Shown piece by piece: positions 41,501 through 49,924 of a DNA stretch of 64,000 bases; within the stretch, counting starts at the first letter, position 1, and each line of letters begins with the position of its first letter. Origin of the DNA: Lientehia sp934351765 (GTDB taxonomy: Bacteria; Bacillota; Clostridia; Lachnospirales; Lachnospiraceae); NCBI RefSeq assembly GCF_052118925.1, contig NZ_JBQKGG010000004.1, forward strand, positions 124,001 through 188,000, read 5' to 3'. Both the position numbers and the translations under genes were made by a program. The notes below the pieces were generated by a model. The model searched no databases and was not told where the DNA came from. It saw only the letters and a program-made list of their open reading frames with translations.

Positions 41501-42322
41501 ACCCTCCTGTTTAAAAAGAGACTGATGGAGTGGACTCCGGAGACAGAAACTCAGGAGACTTATGAAGCAGAGAAAGACGGATCACGGCGGGAGACAGCCG
41601 CAGAAAAAGAATGGAAAAAGCAGCTGTCCTGGCAGTATCCCCATGCGGCAGCAGTGGGAGCGCCGCGGAAGTTCAGTGTGTCGGAGCTGAAAATGGAACA
41701 CATGGAGGAGATCCATGCGGAGCTGATACCGGAATCGGAGCAGGAAACCGGTGCCCTGGTCCCGCGTTTTTTGGAGGAGACAGAAGGCCTAACCGGAGCT
41801 GCCAGAGGAACCGCATACCATAGACTTCTGGAGCTTCTGCCCTTTACGGCCGGAAACAGTACAAGTGAGGTCCGGGAAGCAGTAGAAGCACTGGAACGGC
41901 AGGGACTTCTGCCGGAGCACACAGCCGAGCAGATCAATCTGGGGCGAATCAGCCGCTTCTTAAAGACGCCCATCGGCAGGCGAATGACGGAGGGAGAGCG
42001 AAACGGAACGCTCAGAAAAGAGCAGCAGTTTGTCATGGGGATTCCGGCTGAGGATCTGGGAAAAAATGATACAGCTCTTTCCGGGGAGACGGTGCTCATT
42101 CAGGGCATCATCGATGCCTGGTTCGAGGAGCCGGACGGGCTGGTGATCGTAGATTACAAGACTGACCGGGTCAAGGAGCTGGAGGACCCGGAGGGCGAGC
42201 TGATCCGTCGGTATCAGGTTCAGCTTGAATATTATGCACGTGCCCTTCATGCCGCCACGGGAAAACCGGTGAAACAGCGGTATCTGTATTCATTTTCGCT
42301 GGGAAAGGAAATTTCCGTTTGA
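38495..42322 (+). CDS. addA: ATP-dependent helicase/nuclease subunit A
   Basis: A 1275-residue UvrD-like helicase with a C-terminal nuclease. Motifs in order: the Q motif WTPKQEQII, Walker A AAAAGSGKTAVL (about 19-30), VVTFTRAAAGQMRERI, motif II MIDEYQDSN, QNFRSREQVL, SIHKSKGLEYPIVIL, and RVLYVAMTRAEEKLI-type motif VI. The nuclease motif GLVIVDYKTDRV is close to the end. It partners with AddB for recombinational repair. AGGAGG precedes the ATG, which lies within addB. Confidence 0.97.
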   Translation: MRWTPKQEQIIGLRNRNLLVAAAAGSGKTAVLVERIMAMITDPEKPVDIDRLLVVTFTRAAAGQMRERIGRRLSELLEERPKDRNLRRQEALLPRAKIMTIDSFCLYVVRNYFPVTGIDPEFRIGDQGELRLLREDAAEALLEAEYEAKNPAFLDFVERYAAGKGDEGISDLILRLFDFADAYPDPGEQLSVWRRELSSSGTGFWTGFLLKEIHEEAESFLRRYEAMSQMSLEEGIPPFAEMFESDARHAKRLLHAGTYEEMREALSEIREKGAFMRQPRLKKDLLYSAEKKEFLAECRKSLKESMGKLAAEYDLGTEEQMEADLAGCAAPMEELLTLAEKFRESYRAAKEERNLMDFQDVAHAALEILTVKGEDGRYHSSGTAKELREGFYEIMIDEYQDSNRIQEEILTSISGMEDGKPNMFMVGDVKQSIYKFRQARPELFMEKYGTYTEEDSLYQKIDLHQNFRSREQVLGTANFFFGQLMEKSLGGITYDEAASLIPGREFPKQEAEQDYRTELLFFDTGKAKKEDPELEAYTGKELEAKLIIGKIRELTDPETGLLLTDQDTGATRTASYRDIAVLLRTMEGWAETFVDQFMAAGIPAYAQTQTGYFSAKEVRTLLNLLKILDNPMQDIPLAAVLMSPIGGFTPEELAKMKAAFNRELTETDSRGLYGALCYYAEKREDMPEKRQNGNSDRSGSEEQTHIGKELSDPELQDKAAGFLRMLRDFRERAVYLRLHQLLRYILETTGYGRILAAMPGGKIRTANVEMLIRRAIDYEATSYHGVFQFVRYIDKLRKYSVDFGEASPAGEGEDAVQITSIHKSKGLEYPIVILAGTGKGFNQKDSEGPVLLHPELGIGADHIDPGTRMRAETIAKKVLKRKLRQDSLGEELRVLYVAMTRAEEKLIITGTEHALGAKLKKWKSLLFESRQALPFQAVSSAGAYLEWLIMGLQRSRAYEEISRYLGETIPVKISLAEGALPLTVRIASVEEMVHDELGHQTETLLFKKRLMEWTPETETQETYEAEKDGSRRETAAEKEWKKQLSWQYPHAAAVGAPRKFSVSELKMEHMEEIHAELIPESEQETGALVPRFLEETEGLTGAARGTAYHRLLELLPFTAGNSTSEVREAVEALERQGLLPEHTAEQINLGRISRFLKTPIGRRMTEGERNGTLRKEQQFVMGIPAEDLGKNDTALSGETVLIQGIIDAWFEEPDGLVIVDYKTDRVKELEDPEGELIRRYQVQLEYYARALHAATGKPVKQRYLYSFSLGKEISV

Positions 42323-42513
42323 TTGTTGCAGAATGTTGACATGTTTCGGCGGAATTTAGGAAAATCTTCATCTTTCATTCAGGGTTCATCAAGGTTTATC
42401 TGGTAGACTAGAAAAAGAAGAACTGTTTCGGGGAATTATGTTTTTCGGAAGCCCGGAGCAGGGCGTATGATCAAAGAAAAGAAACCGGAGAGACCTACAA
42501 TAAGGAGCCGCCT

Positions 42514-43500
42514 ATGAAGGAACAGCTTATGAGAAGACCGGCCGACCGCCGTTATGACAGTGTCGCACGCATGGAAGAAAAAAGGCGCCGCAGGCAGAGA
42601 CAGAGGAGGATTCGAAGAATTCTTCTTTTTGTCGCTGCCTGTTTGCTTTGTATCTGTTCGTTTTTTGCGGGACGGCTGACGGCGGCGAAGGCATCGGAGA
42701 CCGGGGACGGCGTATTGGGGAACCGTATGATCGTCGGAAACAGGGCGGTCCGTGCCATGAATGAAGAAACGGAAGTAACGTCCCAGAACGGGACAGACAG
42801 CTCCGGCGCAGGATCGGGCACTTCGGCTTTGGAAGCGGAGGCAGCCGGAAAAACCAGCCAGTGGATGTGCGCTTATGTGAAATCCAACCCGGAGATCTAT
42901 CCGGAAAGCCTCAGAACCTTTCTGGAGGACAATCCGGAGGCGGCAGAGTTTGTGTTTCTTTATCCAGAGTATCACGGAACAAAACAGGAGATCGACCTGA
43001 GCAGAGAAATTCGGAAGGGAGAGATCCCGCTGCTTCTTCAGTGGGACGGACGCTGGGGATACAGGGAATACGGGGACGATTTTCTTGCCATGTCCGGCTG
43101 CGGCCCAACCTGTCTGTCCATGGTTTATGTAGGACTGACCGGCGATACCTCGATGGATCCGGCGGCAATGGCAGCGTTTTCCATGGAAAACGGCTATTAT
43201 CTGGAGGATGTGGGAACAAGCTGGGATCTTATGAGCGTGGGAGCGGAAAAGCTGGGACTTTCCTGGAATCTGGTCAATCTTTCCAAAACCGAGATATTCC
43301 GTGCACTGGATGACGGCAGGGTGCTGATCTGCAGCATGAGACCGGGCGATTTTACGAAAACCGGTCATTTTATCGTGATCTGCGGTCATGACGGCGATCA
43401 GCTTCAGATCCGCGATCCAAACAGCCGGATCCGAAGTGATCAGACCTGGAGCTACAAAACGATCCAGTCTCAGATTAAAAATATCTGGGCCTACGAATAA
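42514..43500 (+). CDS. Membrane-anchored C39-like cysteine peptidase
   Basis: A 328-residue protein. A very basic N-terminus (about residues 20-36, KRRRRQRQRRIRR) is followed by one membrane helix (38-54), so the body faces outside. A Ser/Gly/Thr/Glu linker leads to a papain-like domain of the peptidase C39_2 type from about residue 165: the oxyanion Gln in LLLQWDGRWGYREYG, the catalytic Cys in MSGCGPTCLSM, His in GHFIVICG and Asp in RDPNSR. The substrate is unknown; cleavage of a wall or secreted protein is possible. AAGGAG precedes the ATG. Three TTCAT-type direct repeats lie 110-135 bases upstream (42377-42406). Confidence 0.85.
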   Translation: MKEQLMRRPADRRYDSVARMEEKRRRRQRQRRIRRILLFVAACLLCICSFFAGRLTAAKASETGDGVLGNRMIVGNRAVRAMNEETEVTSQNGTDSSGAGSGTSALEAEAAGKTSQWMCAYVKSNPEIYPESLRTFLEDNPEAAEFVFLYPEYHGTKQEIDLSREIRKGEIPLLLQWDGRWGYREYGDDFLAMSGCGPTCLSMVYVGLTGDTSMDPAAMAAFSMENGYYLEDVGTSWDLMSVGAEKLGLSWNLVNLSKTEIFRALDDGRVLICSMRPGDFTKTGHFIVICGHDGDQLQIRDPNSRIRSDQTWSYKTIQSQIKNIWAYE

Positions 43501-43648
43501 AACCAGGAACTTCTTCCATACTAAACGCAGAGCGTTATGCGGCCGGAGACATGATATGTGTGCATGAGACGGCATAACCGAATGCAGAAAGAATCCGGTT
43601 CATGGGACAGCATAACCGTAACCGAATGCAGATGGAGGATCGTGAAAT

Positions 43649-44440
43649 ATGGGAAAGAAACAGAGCGATGCGGGAGCATGGAAGAACGGGCAGGAAAAGA
43701 GGGCTGCAGAGGAGCAGCAGAACGGACAGAAAAACAGGGCTGCAGAGGAGTGGCAGAACGGGCAGGAAAACAGGGCAGCAGGCGAAATTCAGGAGGACGG
43801 TGAGCAGGGGCAGGTGCTGTTAGCGGAAAAGCGGGAGACCATCAGCCTGTTAACGATCATCGGAGAAATCGAAGGCCATGAAAATCTGAATTCCGGCTGC
43901 AAGACCACCAAGTATGAGCATCTTCTGCCCAGACTCGCCCGGATCGAGGACAGCGTCGAAGTGGAGGGCGTGCTTCTGCTCATCAATACCCAGGGCGGTG
44001 ATGTTTCCGCGGGACTGGCGCTGGCAGAGATGATCGCATCTCTCAGCAAGCCTACGGTATCGCTGGTCATCGGAGACAGCCATTCGATTGGTGTTCCGCT
44101 GGCGGTTTCTGCGGACGAATCCTTTATTGTGCCGACGGCTACCATGCTGATCCATCCGGTCCGCATGTCCGGCATGACCATCGGTGCACCCCAGACCTAC
44201 CACTATTTTCAGCGGATCCAGGATCGGATCACCGGTTTCGTGGCGGATCACAGCCGGATCCCCCAGGACAAGATCGAGGCACTGATGATGAACACGGCGG
44301 ATCTGACAAAGGATCTGGGCACTCTTCTGGTGGGAGAGGATGCCGTAAGGCTTGGGCTGATCGACCGGATCGGCGGGATCGATCAGGCGCTTGCAAGACT
44401 GAGGGAGCGGATCAGGGAAGGAAAGCAGCGGAAGGGATGA
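43649..44440 (+). CDS. tepA: ClpP-family protein TepA-like
   Basis: A 263-residue member of the ClpP/crotonase fold close to Bacillus TepA (YmfB). LLLINTQGGDVSAGLALAEMI, the active Ser in GDSHSIGVPLAVSAD and TMLIHPVRMSG (His) are visible; the C-terminal part ends DRIGGIDQALARL. In Bacillus tepA lies next to spoIIIE, and here too spoIIIE follows, but with a Na/Pi cotransporter inserted between on the other strand. The first 50 residues are a Gln/Asn/Glu/Arg-rich extension made of three 12-residue units from a 36-base tandem repeat. GGAGG is 10 bases before the ATG. Confidence 0.88.
   Translation: MGKKQSDAGAWKNGQEKRAAEEQQNGQKNRAAEEWQNGQENRAAGEIQEDGEQGQVLLAEKRETISLLTIIGEIEGHENLNSGCKTTKYEHLLPRLARIEDSVEVEGVLLLINTQGGDVSAGLALAEMIASLSKPTVSLVIGDSHSIGVPLAVSADESFIVPTATMLIHPVRMSGMTIGAPQTYHYFQRIQDRITGFVADHSRIPQDKIEALMMNTADLTKDLGTLLVGEDAVRLGLIDRIGGIDQALARLRERIREGKQRKG
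43688..43792 (+). repeat. 36-bp tandem repeat at the tepA 5' end
   Basis: Three in-frame units starting at 43688, 43724 and 43760, encoding GQEKRAAEEQQN, GQKNRAAEEWQN and GQENRAAGEIQ. The units differ at few bases, which suggests recent expansion. Confidence 0.85.
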
Positions 44441-44475
44441 CAGAAGCGGAAAGGATGACAGCAGAAATAACAGGG

Positions 44476-44512
44476 AAAACGGGAGGTTCCATGGTCGGAG
44501 CCTCCCGTTTTT
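44476..44512. terminator. Bidirectional terminator between tepA and the phosphate transporter gene
   Basis: AAAACGGGAGG (44476-44486) pairs with CCTCCCGTTTTT (44501-44512), with TCC/GGA pairing inside. It serves two convergent genes. Confidence 0.9.
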
Positions 44513-44535
44513 ACGGCTGTGTTCAGTTATGACCG

Positions 44536-46305
44536 TTATTTGATCGGATCATAATATTTGGATTCATAGTAGCGGTACAGTGCCTTGTATTCCTCGGTGA
44601 GTCCGCCGTGGATCAGCTTCTGATACTCATGGGAATCGAAGTTCTTTGTGCTGGTAAGCTTTTCGATCACATGGATCGCGACGTTGGAGCAGTGATCCGA
44701 GATCCGCTCGGCGCTGGTCAAAAATTCGGTTAAGGAAATACCTGCCTGCACGCTGCAGTCGCCACTGCTGAGCCGGTCAATATGGTGCGACTTCAGTGCT
44801 TCCTTCAGAAGATCGATGACCTCTTCCAGAGGCTCCACCCGATATGCGGCGGTGAGATCCTCGTTTTTGTATGCATCCAGAGTAATGTCGATGACATGCT
44901 TGACAGCATCAGAAACCATCTTGATTTCTTCCAGTCCCTTCGGGGAGAAGGAAATTCCCTGTTCCTTATTGAACTGGCCGACCTCGGCGATATTGACACA
45001 GTGATCGCCGATCCGCTCAAAGTCGCCGACGCAGTGGAGCAGCTGAGCGACCTCCCTCTGATCCTCCCGGCGGATATTTTTGGCAGTGATCCGCACCAGA
45101 TATTCGCCCATGGCGGTCTCGCATTTATCCAGGAAATTTTCGTTTTCATTGAGCTTCTCAAAAGTCTTTTCATCAAAGTTGTGAAGCAGGCTGATGGACA
45201 TGGCATAGTTTTCCTGAATTGTTTCACCCATACTCAGGATCACCTTGCGGCACTGCTCCAGAGCAACCGTGGGTCGATCCAGGAAAATATCGTCTAAAAG
45301 CGCCAGACTGGAATCTGCCCTGGAGGGCGCATCGTCCTTGAGGAGCTTCTTGGAGATAGCCACCAGACCGTTGCAGAAGGGCAGGAGCACCAGGCTGGTT
45401 GCGATATTGAATAAGGTATGGAAGTCCGCAATGTTGCCTCGGGTCATGGCCTTGTCCCAGAAGTCGAAGCCGATAATGCTCTGGAAACCATAAATACCAA
45501 TGAGGAATAAAGCAGCGCCGATCAGGTTGATCATCAGATGACAGACAACCACACGCTTCGCATTCTTGTTGGTGCCGATGCTGGCGATGAGGACGGTCAC
45601 GCATTTACCGATGTTCTGTCCGATGATGATGGGGGCAGCCATGGAAAAGGTAACGGTTCCCGTGGAGGCGATGGCCTGGAGAATACCGACCGATGCGGAG
45701 GAACTCTGAAGGATCGCGGTCACAACGGCTCCGAGGAGTACGCCCAGGAGCGGGTTTTTGAACATGAAGAATACTTCCTGGAATGCAGCGGAGTCCTTTA
45801 AAGGGGACAGAGCGGATTCCATGGTGGTCATGCCGAAGAACAGGATACCAAAGCCGATGAGCAGGTTGGCCACGTCCCGTGTTTTCCGGCGCTTGCTGAT
45901 CAGGATCATGAAAGAGCCGATGGCAATGACGATGGGAGCAAAGCTCGTGGGCTTGATCAGCTCAAAGATGAGCTGGGAACCGGAGAGATCTCCGAGACGG
46001 AGAATCTGGCCGGTCACGGTCGTACCGATGTTGGCACCCATGATCACGGGCACAGTCTGAGCAAATTTCATAATACCGGCGTTTACGAAGCCGACCAGCA
46101 TAACGGTCGTCGCCGCAGAGCTCTGGATCACGCCGGTCACGACCGTTCCCAGTGCCAGGCCCTTGAGCCGGTTGTTGGTCAGACGCTCCAGTGTCCGCTC
46201 CAGCCCGGCACCGGCCAGCTTTTCCAGAGAAGCACCAAGGAGGCTCATTCCATATAAGAATAAGCCGATACCGCCAAGCAGCTTGAAAATCGCAAAAATA
46301 TCCAA
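44536..46305 (-). CDS. Na+/phosphate cotransporter with PhoU-like domain
   Basis: A 589-residue NptA/YjbB-type protein. The two inverted transport repeats each hold the QSS motif: GTVVTGVIQSSAATTVM (about residue 55) and GAVVTAILQSSSASVGI (about 200), with GANIGTT and GQNIGKC. The C-terminal 230 residues form a PhoU-like helical bundle (VGDFERIGDHCVNIAE, SAERISDHCSNVAIHVIE) with metal-binding ExxxD patterns. It moves inorganic phosphate with sodium. The start is TTG (46303-46305, minus strand) with GAGG 8 bases before it. A PhoP-box-like repeat upstream suggests induction by phosphate starvation. Confidence 0.93.
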   Translation of the reverse strand: MDIFAIFKLLGGIGLFLYGMSLLGASLEKLAGAGLERTLERLTNNRLKGLALGTVVTGVIQSSAATTVMLVGFVNAGIMKFAQTVPVIMGANIGTTVTGQILRLGDLSGSQLIFELIKPTSFAPIVIAIGSFMILISKRRKTRDVANLLIGFGILFFGMTTMESALSPLKDSAAFQEVFFMFKNPLLGVLLGAVVTAILQSSSASVGILQAIASTGTVTFSMAAPIIIGQNIGKCVTVLIASIGTNKNAKRVVVCHLMINLIGAALFLIGIYGFQSIIGFDFWDKAMTRGNIADFHTLFNIATSLVLLPFCNGLVAISKKLLKDDAPSRADSSLALLDDIFLDRPTVALEQCRKVILSMGETIQENYAMSISLLHNFDEKTFEKLNENENFLDKCETAMGEYLVRITAKNIRREDQREVAQLLHCVGDFERIGDHCVNIAEVGQFNKEQGISFSPKGLEEIKMVSDAVKHVIDITLDAYKNEDLTAAYRVEPLEEVIDLLKEALKSHHIDRLSSGDCSVQAGISLTEFLTSAERISDHCSNVAIHVIEKLTSTKNFDSHEYQKLIHGGLTEEYKALYRYYESKYYDPIK

Positions 46306-46356
46306 TGTCTTTTCCTCACTTTTCGGGTATAGTGTTTTTTATTTTTCCATAAAAAA

Positions 46357-46385
46357 CGTAAAACCTTTGTAAAACCTGTGTAAAG
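46357..46385 (-). promoter_or_regulatory. PhoP-box-like direct repeat
   Basis: On the minus strand three TTTAC(A/G) units lie at an exact 11-base period (plus-strand GTAAA at 46358, 46369 and 46380), the spacing of Bacillus PhoP boxes (6-base unit plus 5). They are 52-80 bases before the start codon, with CTATAC (46328-46333 region) as a possible -10. A separate TTGACT...TAGTAT promoter-like pair is further upstream (about 46398-46424). I see nothing else in 46425-46548. Confidence 0.6.
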
Positions 46386-46548
46386 CCACTGGTTCTATAC
46401 TATTATAAATGAGAAGTTCAGTCAACAGAAAAGATTGGAAATAGAGATAATTCTTTCTATGGAGCGGCAAAGACGAAAAACAGAGAAGAATGCGGTTAAA
46501 GAATAAGATCAAGAAATGAAAGGCGATTTCCGCCCACTTTTCTGGGTC

Positions 46549-46577
46549 TTGTTTCTCCTTCCTGAAAATGGTATACT
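46549..46577 (+). promoter_or_regulatory. spoIIIE/ftsK promoter
   Basis: TTGTTT (46549-46554), 17-base spacer, TATACT (46572-46577), 55 bases before the GTG start. Confidence 0.65.
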
Positions 46578-46631
46578 AAATTTATATGACCAAAATTCAG
46601 AAGACGGAAATGAGCAGTTGGAGGGAAGACC

Positions 46632-49600
46632 GTGGCACAGGCCGAAAGAAAGAAACAGACAACCGGAAAACAGACAGGAGGCGCTTCTTCAAGGCGGACT
46701 TCTTCGGGAAAAACGACAGCGAAAAAGAAAACGACCGGACGGACCGGGACGAAGAAAACGGCGGCAAAGCGGAAAAAAGAAGCCGGAATCCTGGAGCCGG
46801 CTCTGAAAAAGGAGCTGGTGATCCTGATCACGCTGGCGGTTTCCGTTCTTTTATTCTGCAGCAATCTGGGAATCTGCGGAGCCTTCGGCAGACTGCTTCA
46901 TAAGGGCATGAGGGGATGCTTCGGGCTTCTAGGCTATGCGTTCCCTGTATGTTTATTTCTGGCGGTCTGTTTTCTGATCTCCAACGGCGGGAGCAGACGG
47001 GCTGTGATCCGCGTGGCTGTGTCGTTTCTTGGCTTGGTAGTGCTCTGCGGCCTGCTGTCGTTGATTGCTCTGACCTCCTTTGAAAAAGGAAATTCGCCAG
47101 CCTGGTATTTTACGCAGGCACTCACCGAAGCGGACGGAGGCATGTTCGGAGGACTGTGCCTCATGCTGCTGTATCCGTTTTTAGGGCGGGCAGGTTCCTA
47201 TGTGGTGCTGTTCGGTCTGGTGGCTCTTGGTATTGTCATTGTGACCCAGAGATCGATCCTGAATCCGATCCGCCGGGGAAGCCGGAAGGTTTATGCCTCA
47301 GCAAAGGAGGATCTGGCGAGACGGCAGGAGCTTCATGCGGCGCGGGCGGAGGAACGCCGGGACATGCGGGCAGACCGGAAGGTACGGGGCGTGTCGCTGG
47401 ATGTTGAGCTTCCGGAGGAAGCTCAGGAAGAGAGTAGAGCAGCGGAATGCGGAATCCAGGCGGCAAACGAGGAACCGCCGGTATTTACCGGCAGGATCCA
47501 TGGTATGACCGGGGCAGCGGAAAAAAACGAAATAGAAGAAGCGGAAGAGGAAACGAAAGAGGAAACGAAAGCGGCCGGAACAGGCATATTCGGAACAGAA
47601 ATCGCATCTGCGGCAGACGGCGGACGGCGTGACGGAAAGCAGGAGCCGTTAATGGCGGCGAAGGTTGACCGTACCTTATCGGAATTGGAGGAGCTGGATC
47701 AGGAGCCGGTTCCCATGTACCGGATCCGAAGAGAAGATGAGCGGACCGAGCAGGTATGGCGGGAGGAGGATCCCTCGGAAACGATCTATGCCGAGGAGGA
47801 AGCCCTTCCCTGGGAGACGGCCGGACATCATGCAGAGGCGCCGGTTGAAGCGGACATTCCGGTTTCCCATGAGAAAGAGTTCCAAAATGAGCCGGAAGCG
47901 GAGCCGGACTGGATCCGCGGAATCCAGGGTGCGGTTCAGGAGCAGGTGGAGAAGACCGAGGAAGTGCCGAAGAACTGGCGGATCCCGGAGAATAATCCTC
48001 CCGAGACGGATTATACCTGGAAAACAGAGAAACCTGTGAAAACACAGACGGATTCTATAACGGAGTTGGAATCCAGGAATGAGAATTCGGGAGATACCCG
48101 CCGGGTGATGACAGCCACCGGAAAGATCATCGAGGTGGAAAATGATCCCACCGAGCTGGATCCGCTGACCGCAAAGCGGCAGCAGGCGGCGAAAGAGCGC
48201 AGAGAGGCAGAAGAACGAAGCGCAGAACCCGGACAGCACAGGGACGGAAGCCGGAGTGTGGAATCCGGAACGGGCGGAAGCCGTGCAGGAGCCGGGATTG
48301 CGGCCGCCCGAAGCGGAAACGGAACGGCGGAGCCGGTAACACCGCCAAAGCCGGAAAAGCCGGCAAGACCGTATGTGAAGCCACCGCTGCGGTTATTGAA
48401 GCGGGAAGGCGGCGGACGGCGCAGCGGAGACGAGGAACTGAAGGAGACTGCCCTTAAGCTGGAACAGACCCTCCGGAATTTCGGCGTGGGTGTCAAGGTC
48501 CATGACATCAGCTGCGGTCCGTCTGTGACCCGATATGAGCTGACACCGGAGCAGGGCGTGAAGGTAAGCAAGATCGTGGGTCTGCAGGACGATATCAAGC
48601 TGAGCCTTGCGGCGGCGGATATCCGGATCGAAGCGCCGATCCCCGGAAAATCGGCAGTGGGCATTGAGGTGCCCAATAAAGAAAAGCTGGTGGTGTCCCT
48701 TCGCGATGTGCTGGAATCCGATGCCTTTGTGAAGCACCCGTCTAAGCTGGCCTTTGCTGTAGGACGCGACATCAGCGGCAAGGCCGTGGTGACCGACCTG
48801 GCGAAAATGCCCCATCTGCTGATCGCCGGAGCAACCGGCTCCGGAAAATCGGTCTGCATCAATACCCTGATCATGAGCATTCTTTATAAGGCAGATCCGT
48901 CGGAGGTGAAACTTCTCATGGTTGATCCCAAGGTGGTTGAGTTAAGTGTATATAATGGAATCCCCCATCTGATGATCCCGGTGGTGACGGATCCGAAGAA
49001 GGCGGCCGGAGCACTGAACTGGGCCGTGGCGGAGATGACCGACCGGTATAAAAAGTTTGCGGAGTACAACGTCCGTGATCTGAAGGGCTATAATGAAAGG
49101 CGGAGGGAGGAGGACGGAGAGAATTTTGTTCCCCTTCCCCAGATCGTCATCATCGTGGACGAGCTGTCCGATCTGATGATGGTGGCACCGGGTGATGTGG
49201 AAAGTGCCATCTGCCGTCTGGCTCAGATGGCGAGAGCCGCCGGGCTTCATCTGGTTCTGGCGACTCAGCGTCCCTCAGTCAATGTCATCACGGGACTGAT
49301 CAAGGCCAATGTGCCGTCCCGGATCGCCTTTGCCGTGTCATCGGGCGTGGATTCCCGGACCATTATCGACATCAACGGAGCCGAAAAGCTCCTTGGCCGT
49401 GGTGATATGCTTTTTTATCCGTCAGGCTACCCCAAGCCGGAGCGTGTCCAGGGGGCATTCGTTTCCGATGAAGAGGTTTCGGCTGTGGTGAAATTTTTAA
49501 CCGACAACACCGATACCCAGTACAGCCAGGAGATGGAGACGAGGATTTCTTCTCCGTCTGCAGGCGAGGGAGGTACCGGTGAAGAGCAGGACGAATATTT

Positions 49601-49802
49601 CGCGGATGCAGGCAGGTTTCTGATCAAGAAGGAAAAGGCATCCATCGGCATGATCCAGCGGGCCTTTAAGGTTGGCTTTAACCGGGCGGCCCGGATCATG
49701 GATCAGCTTGCGGCGGCAGGTGTGGTCGGCCCGGAGGAGGGAACAAAGCCCAGAAAGATTCAGATGACACCGGAGGAATTTGAGGCATATCTCGGACGAT
49801 AA
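46632..49802 (+). CDS. spoIIIE: DNA translocase FtsK/SpoIIIE
   Basis: A 1056-residue septal DNA pump. A Lys/Thr-rich N-terminus is followed by about four membrane helices (57-205), a long acidic Glu/Ala/Gly linker (about 240-600), the alpha/beta motor with Walker A GATGSGKS (about 732-740), VIIVDELSDLMM, LATQRPSVNVITGLIKANVPSRIAFAVSSGVDSRTI, and a C-terminal gamma winged helix (IGMIQRAFKVGFNRAARIMDQL). It moves chromosomes through the division or sporulation septum. It starts with GTG, 6 bases after GGAGG. Its proximity to tepA supports SpoIIIE naming. Confidence 0.95.
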   Translation: MAQAERKKQTTGKQTGGASSRRTSSGKTTAKKKTTGRTGTKKTAAKRKKEAGILEPALKKELVILITLAVSVLLFCSNLGICGAFGRLLHKGMRGCFGLLGYAFPVCLFLAVCFLISNGGSRRAVIRVAVSFLGLVVLCGLLSLIALTSFEKGNSPAWYFTQALTEADGGMFGGLCLMLLYPFLGRAGSYVVLFGLVALGIVIVTQRSILNPIRRGSRKVYASAKEDLARRQELHAARAEERRDMRADRKVRGVSLDVELPEEAQEESRAAECGIQAANEEPPVFTGRIHGMTGAAEKNEIEEAEEETKEETKAAGTGIFGTEIASAADGGRRDGKQEPLMAAKVDRTLSELEELDQEPVPMYRIRREDERTEQVWREEDPSETIYAEEEALPWETAGHHAEAPVEADIPVSHEKEFQNEPEAEPDWIRGIQGAVQEQVEKTEEVPKNWRIPENNPPETDYTWKTEKPVKTQTDSITELESRNENSGDTRRVMTATGKIIEVENDPTELDPLTAKRQQAAKERREAEERSAEPGQHRDGSRSVESGTGGSRAGAGIAAARSGNGTAEPVTPPKPEKPARPYVKPPLRLLKREGGGRRSGDEELKETALKLEQTLRNFGVGVKVHDISCGPSVTRYELTPEQGVKVSKIVGLQDDIKLSLAAADIRIEAPIPGKSAVGIEVPNKEKLVVSLRDVLESDAFVKHPSKLAFAVGRDISGKAVVTDLAKMPHLLIAGATGSGKSVCINTLIMSILYKADPSEVKLLMVDPKVVELSVYNGIPHLMIPVVTDPKKAAGALNWAVAEMTDRYKKFAEYNVRDLKGYNERRREEDGENFVPLPQIVIIVDELSDLMMVAPGDVESAICRLAQMARAAGLHLVLATQRPSVNVITGLIKANVPSRIAFAVSSGVDSRTIIDINGAEKLLGRGDMLFYPSGYPKPERVQGAFVSDEEVSAVVKFLTDNTDTQYSQEMETRISSPSAGEGGTGEEQDEYFADAGRFLIKKEKASIGMIQRAFKVGFNRAARIMDQLAAAGVVGPEEGTKPRKIQMTPEEFEAYLGR

Positions 49803-49924
49803 AGGCTGTTTCATCGGATCGATTCCGAAAAATGGCGCATCAAATGAAGGAAAGGCAGAGAGACGTCTTCCCCCTTTTCAGGTTCCTGCATAGAATACAG
49901 GGAGAATCATTTGCGGAGCGGGGA

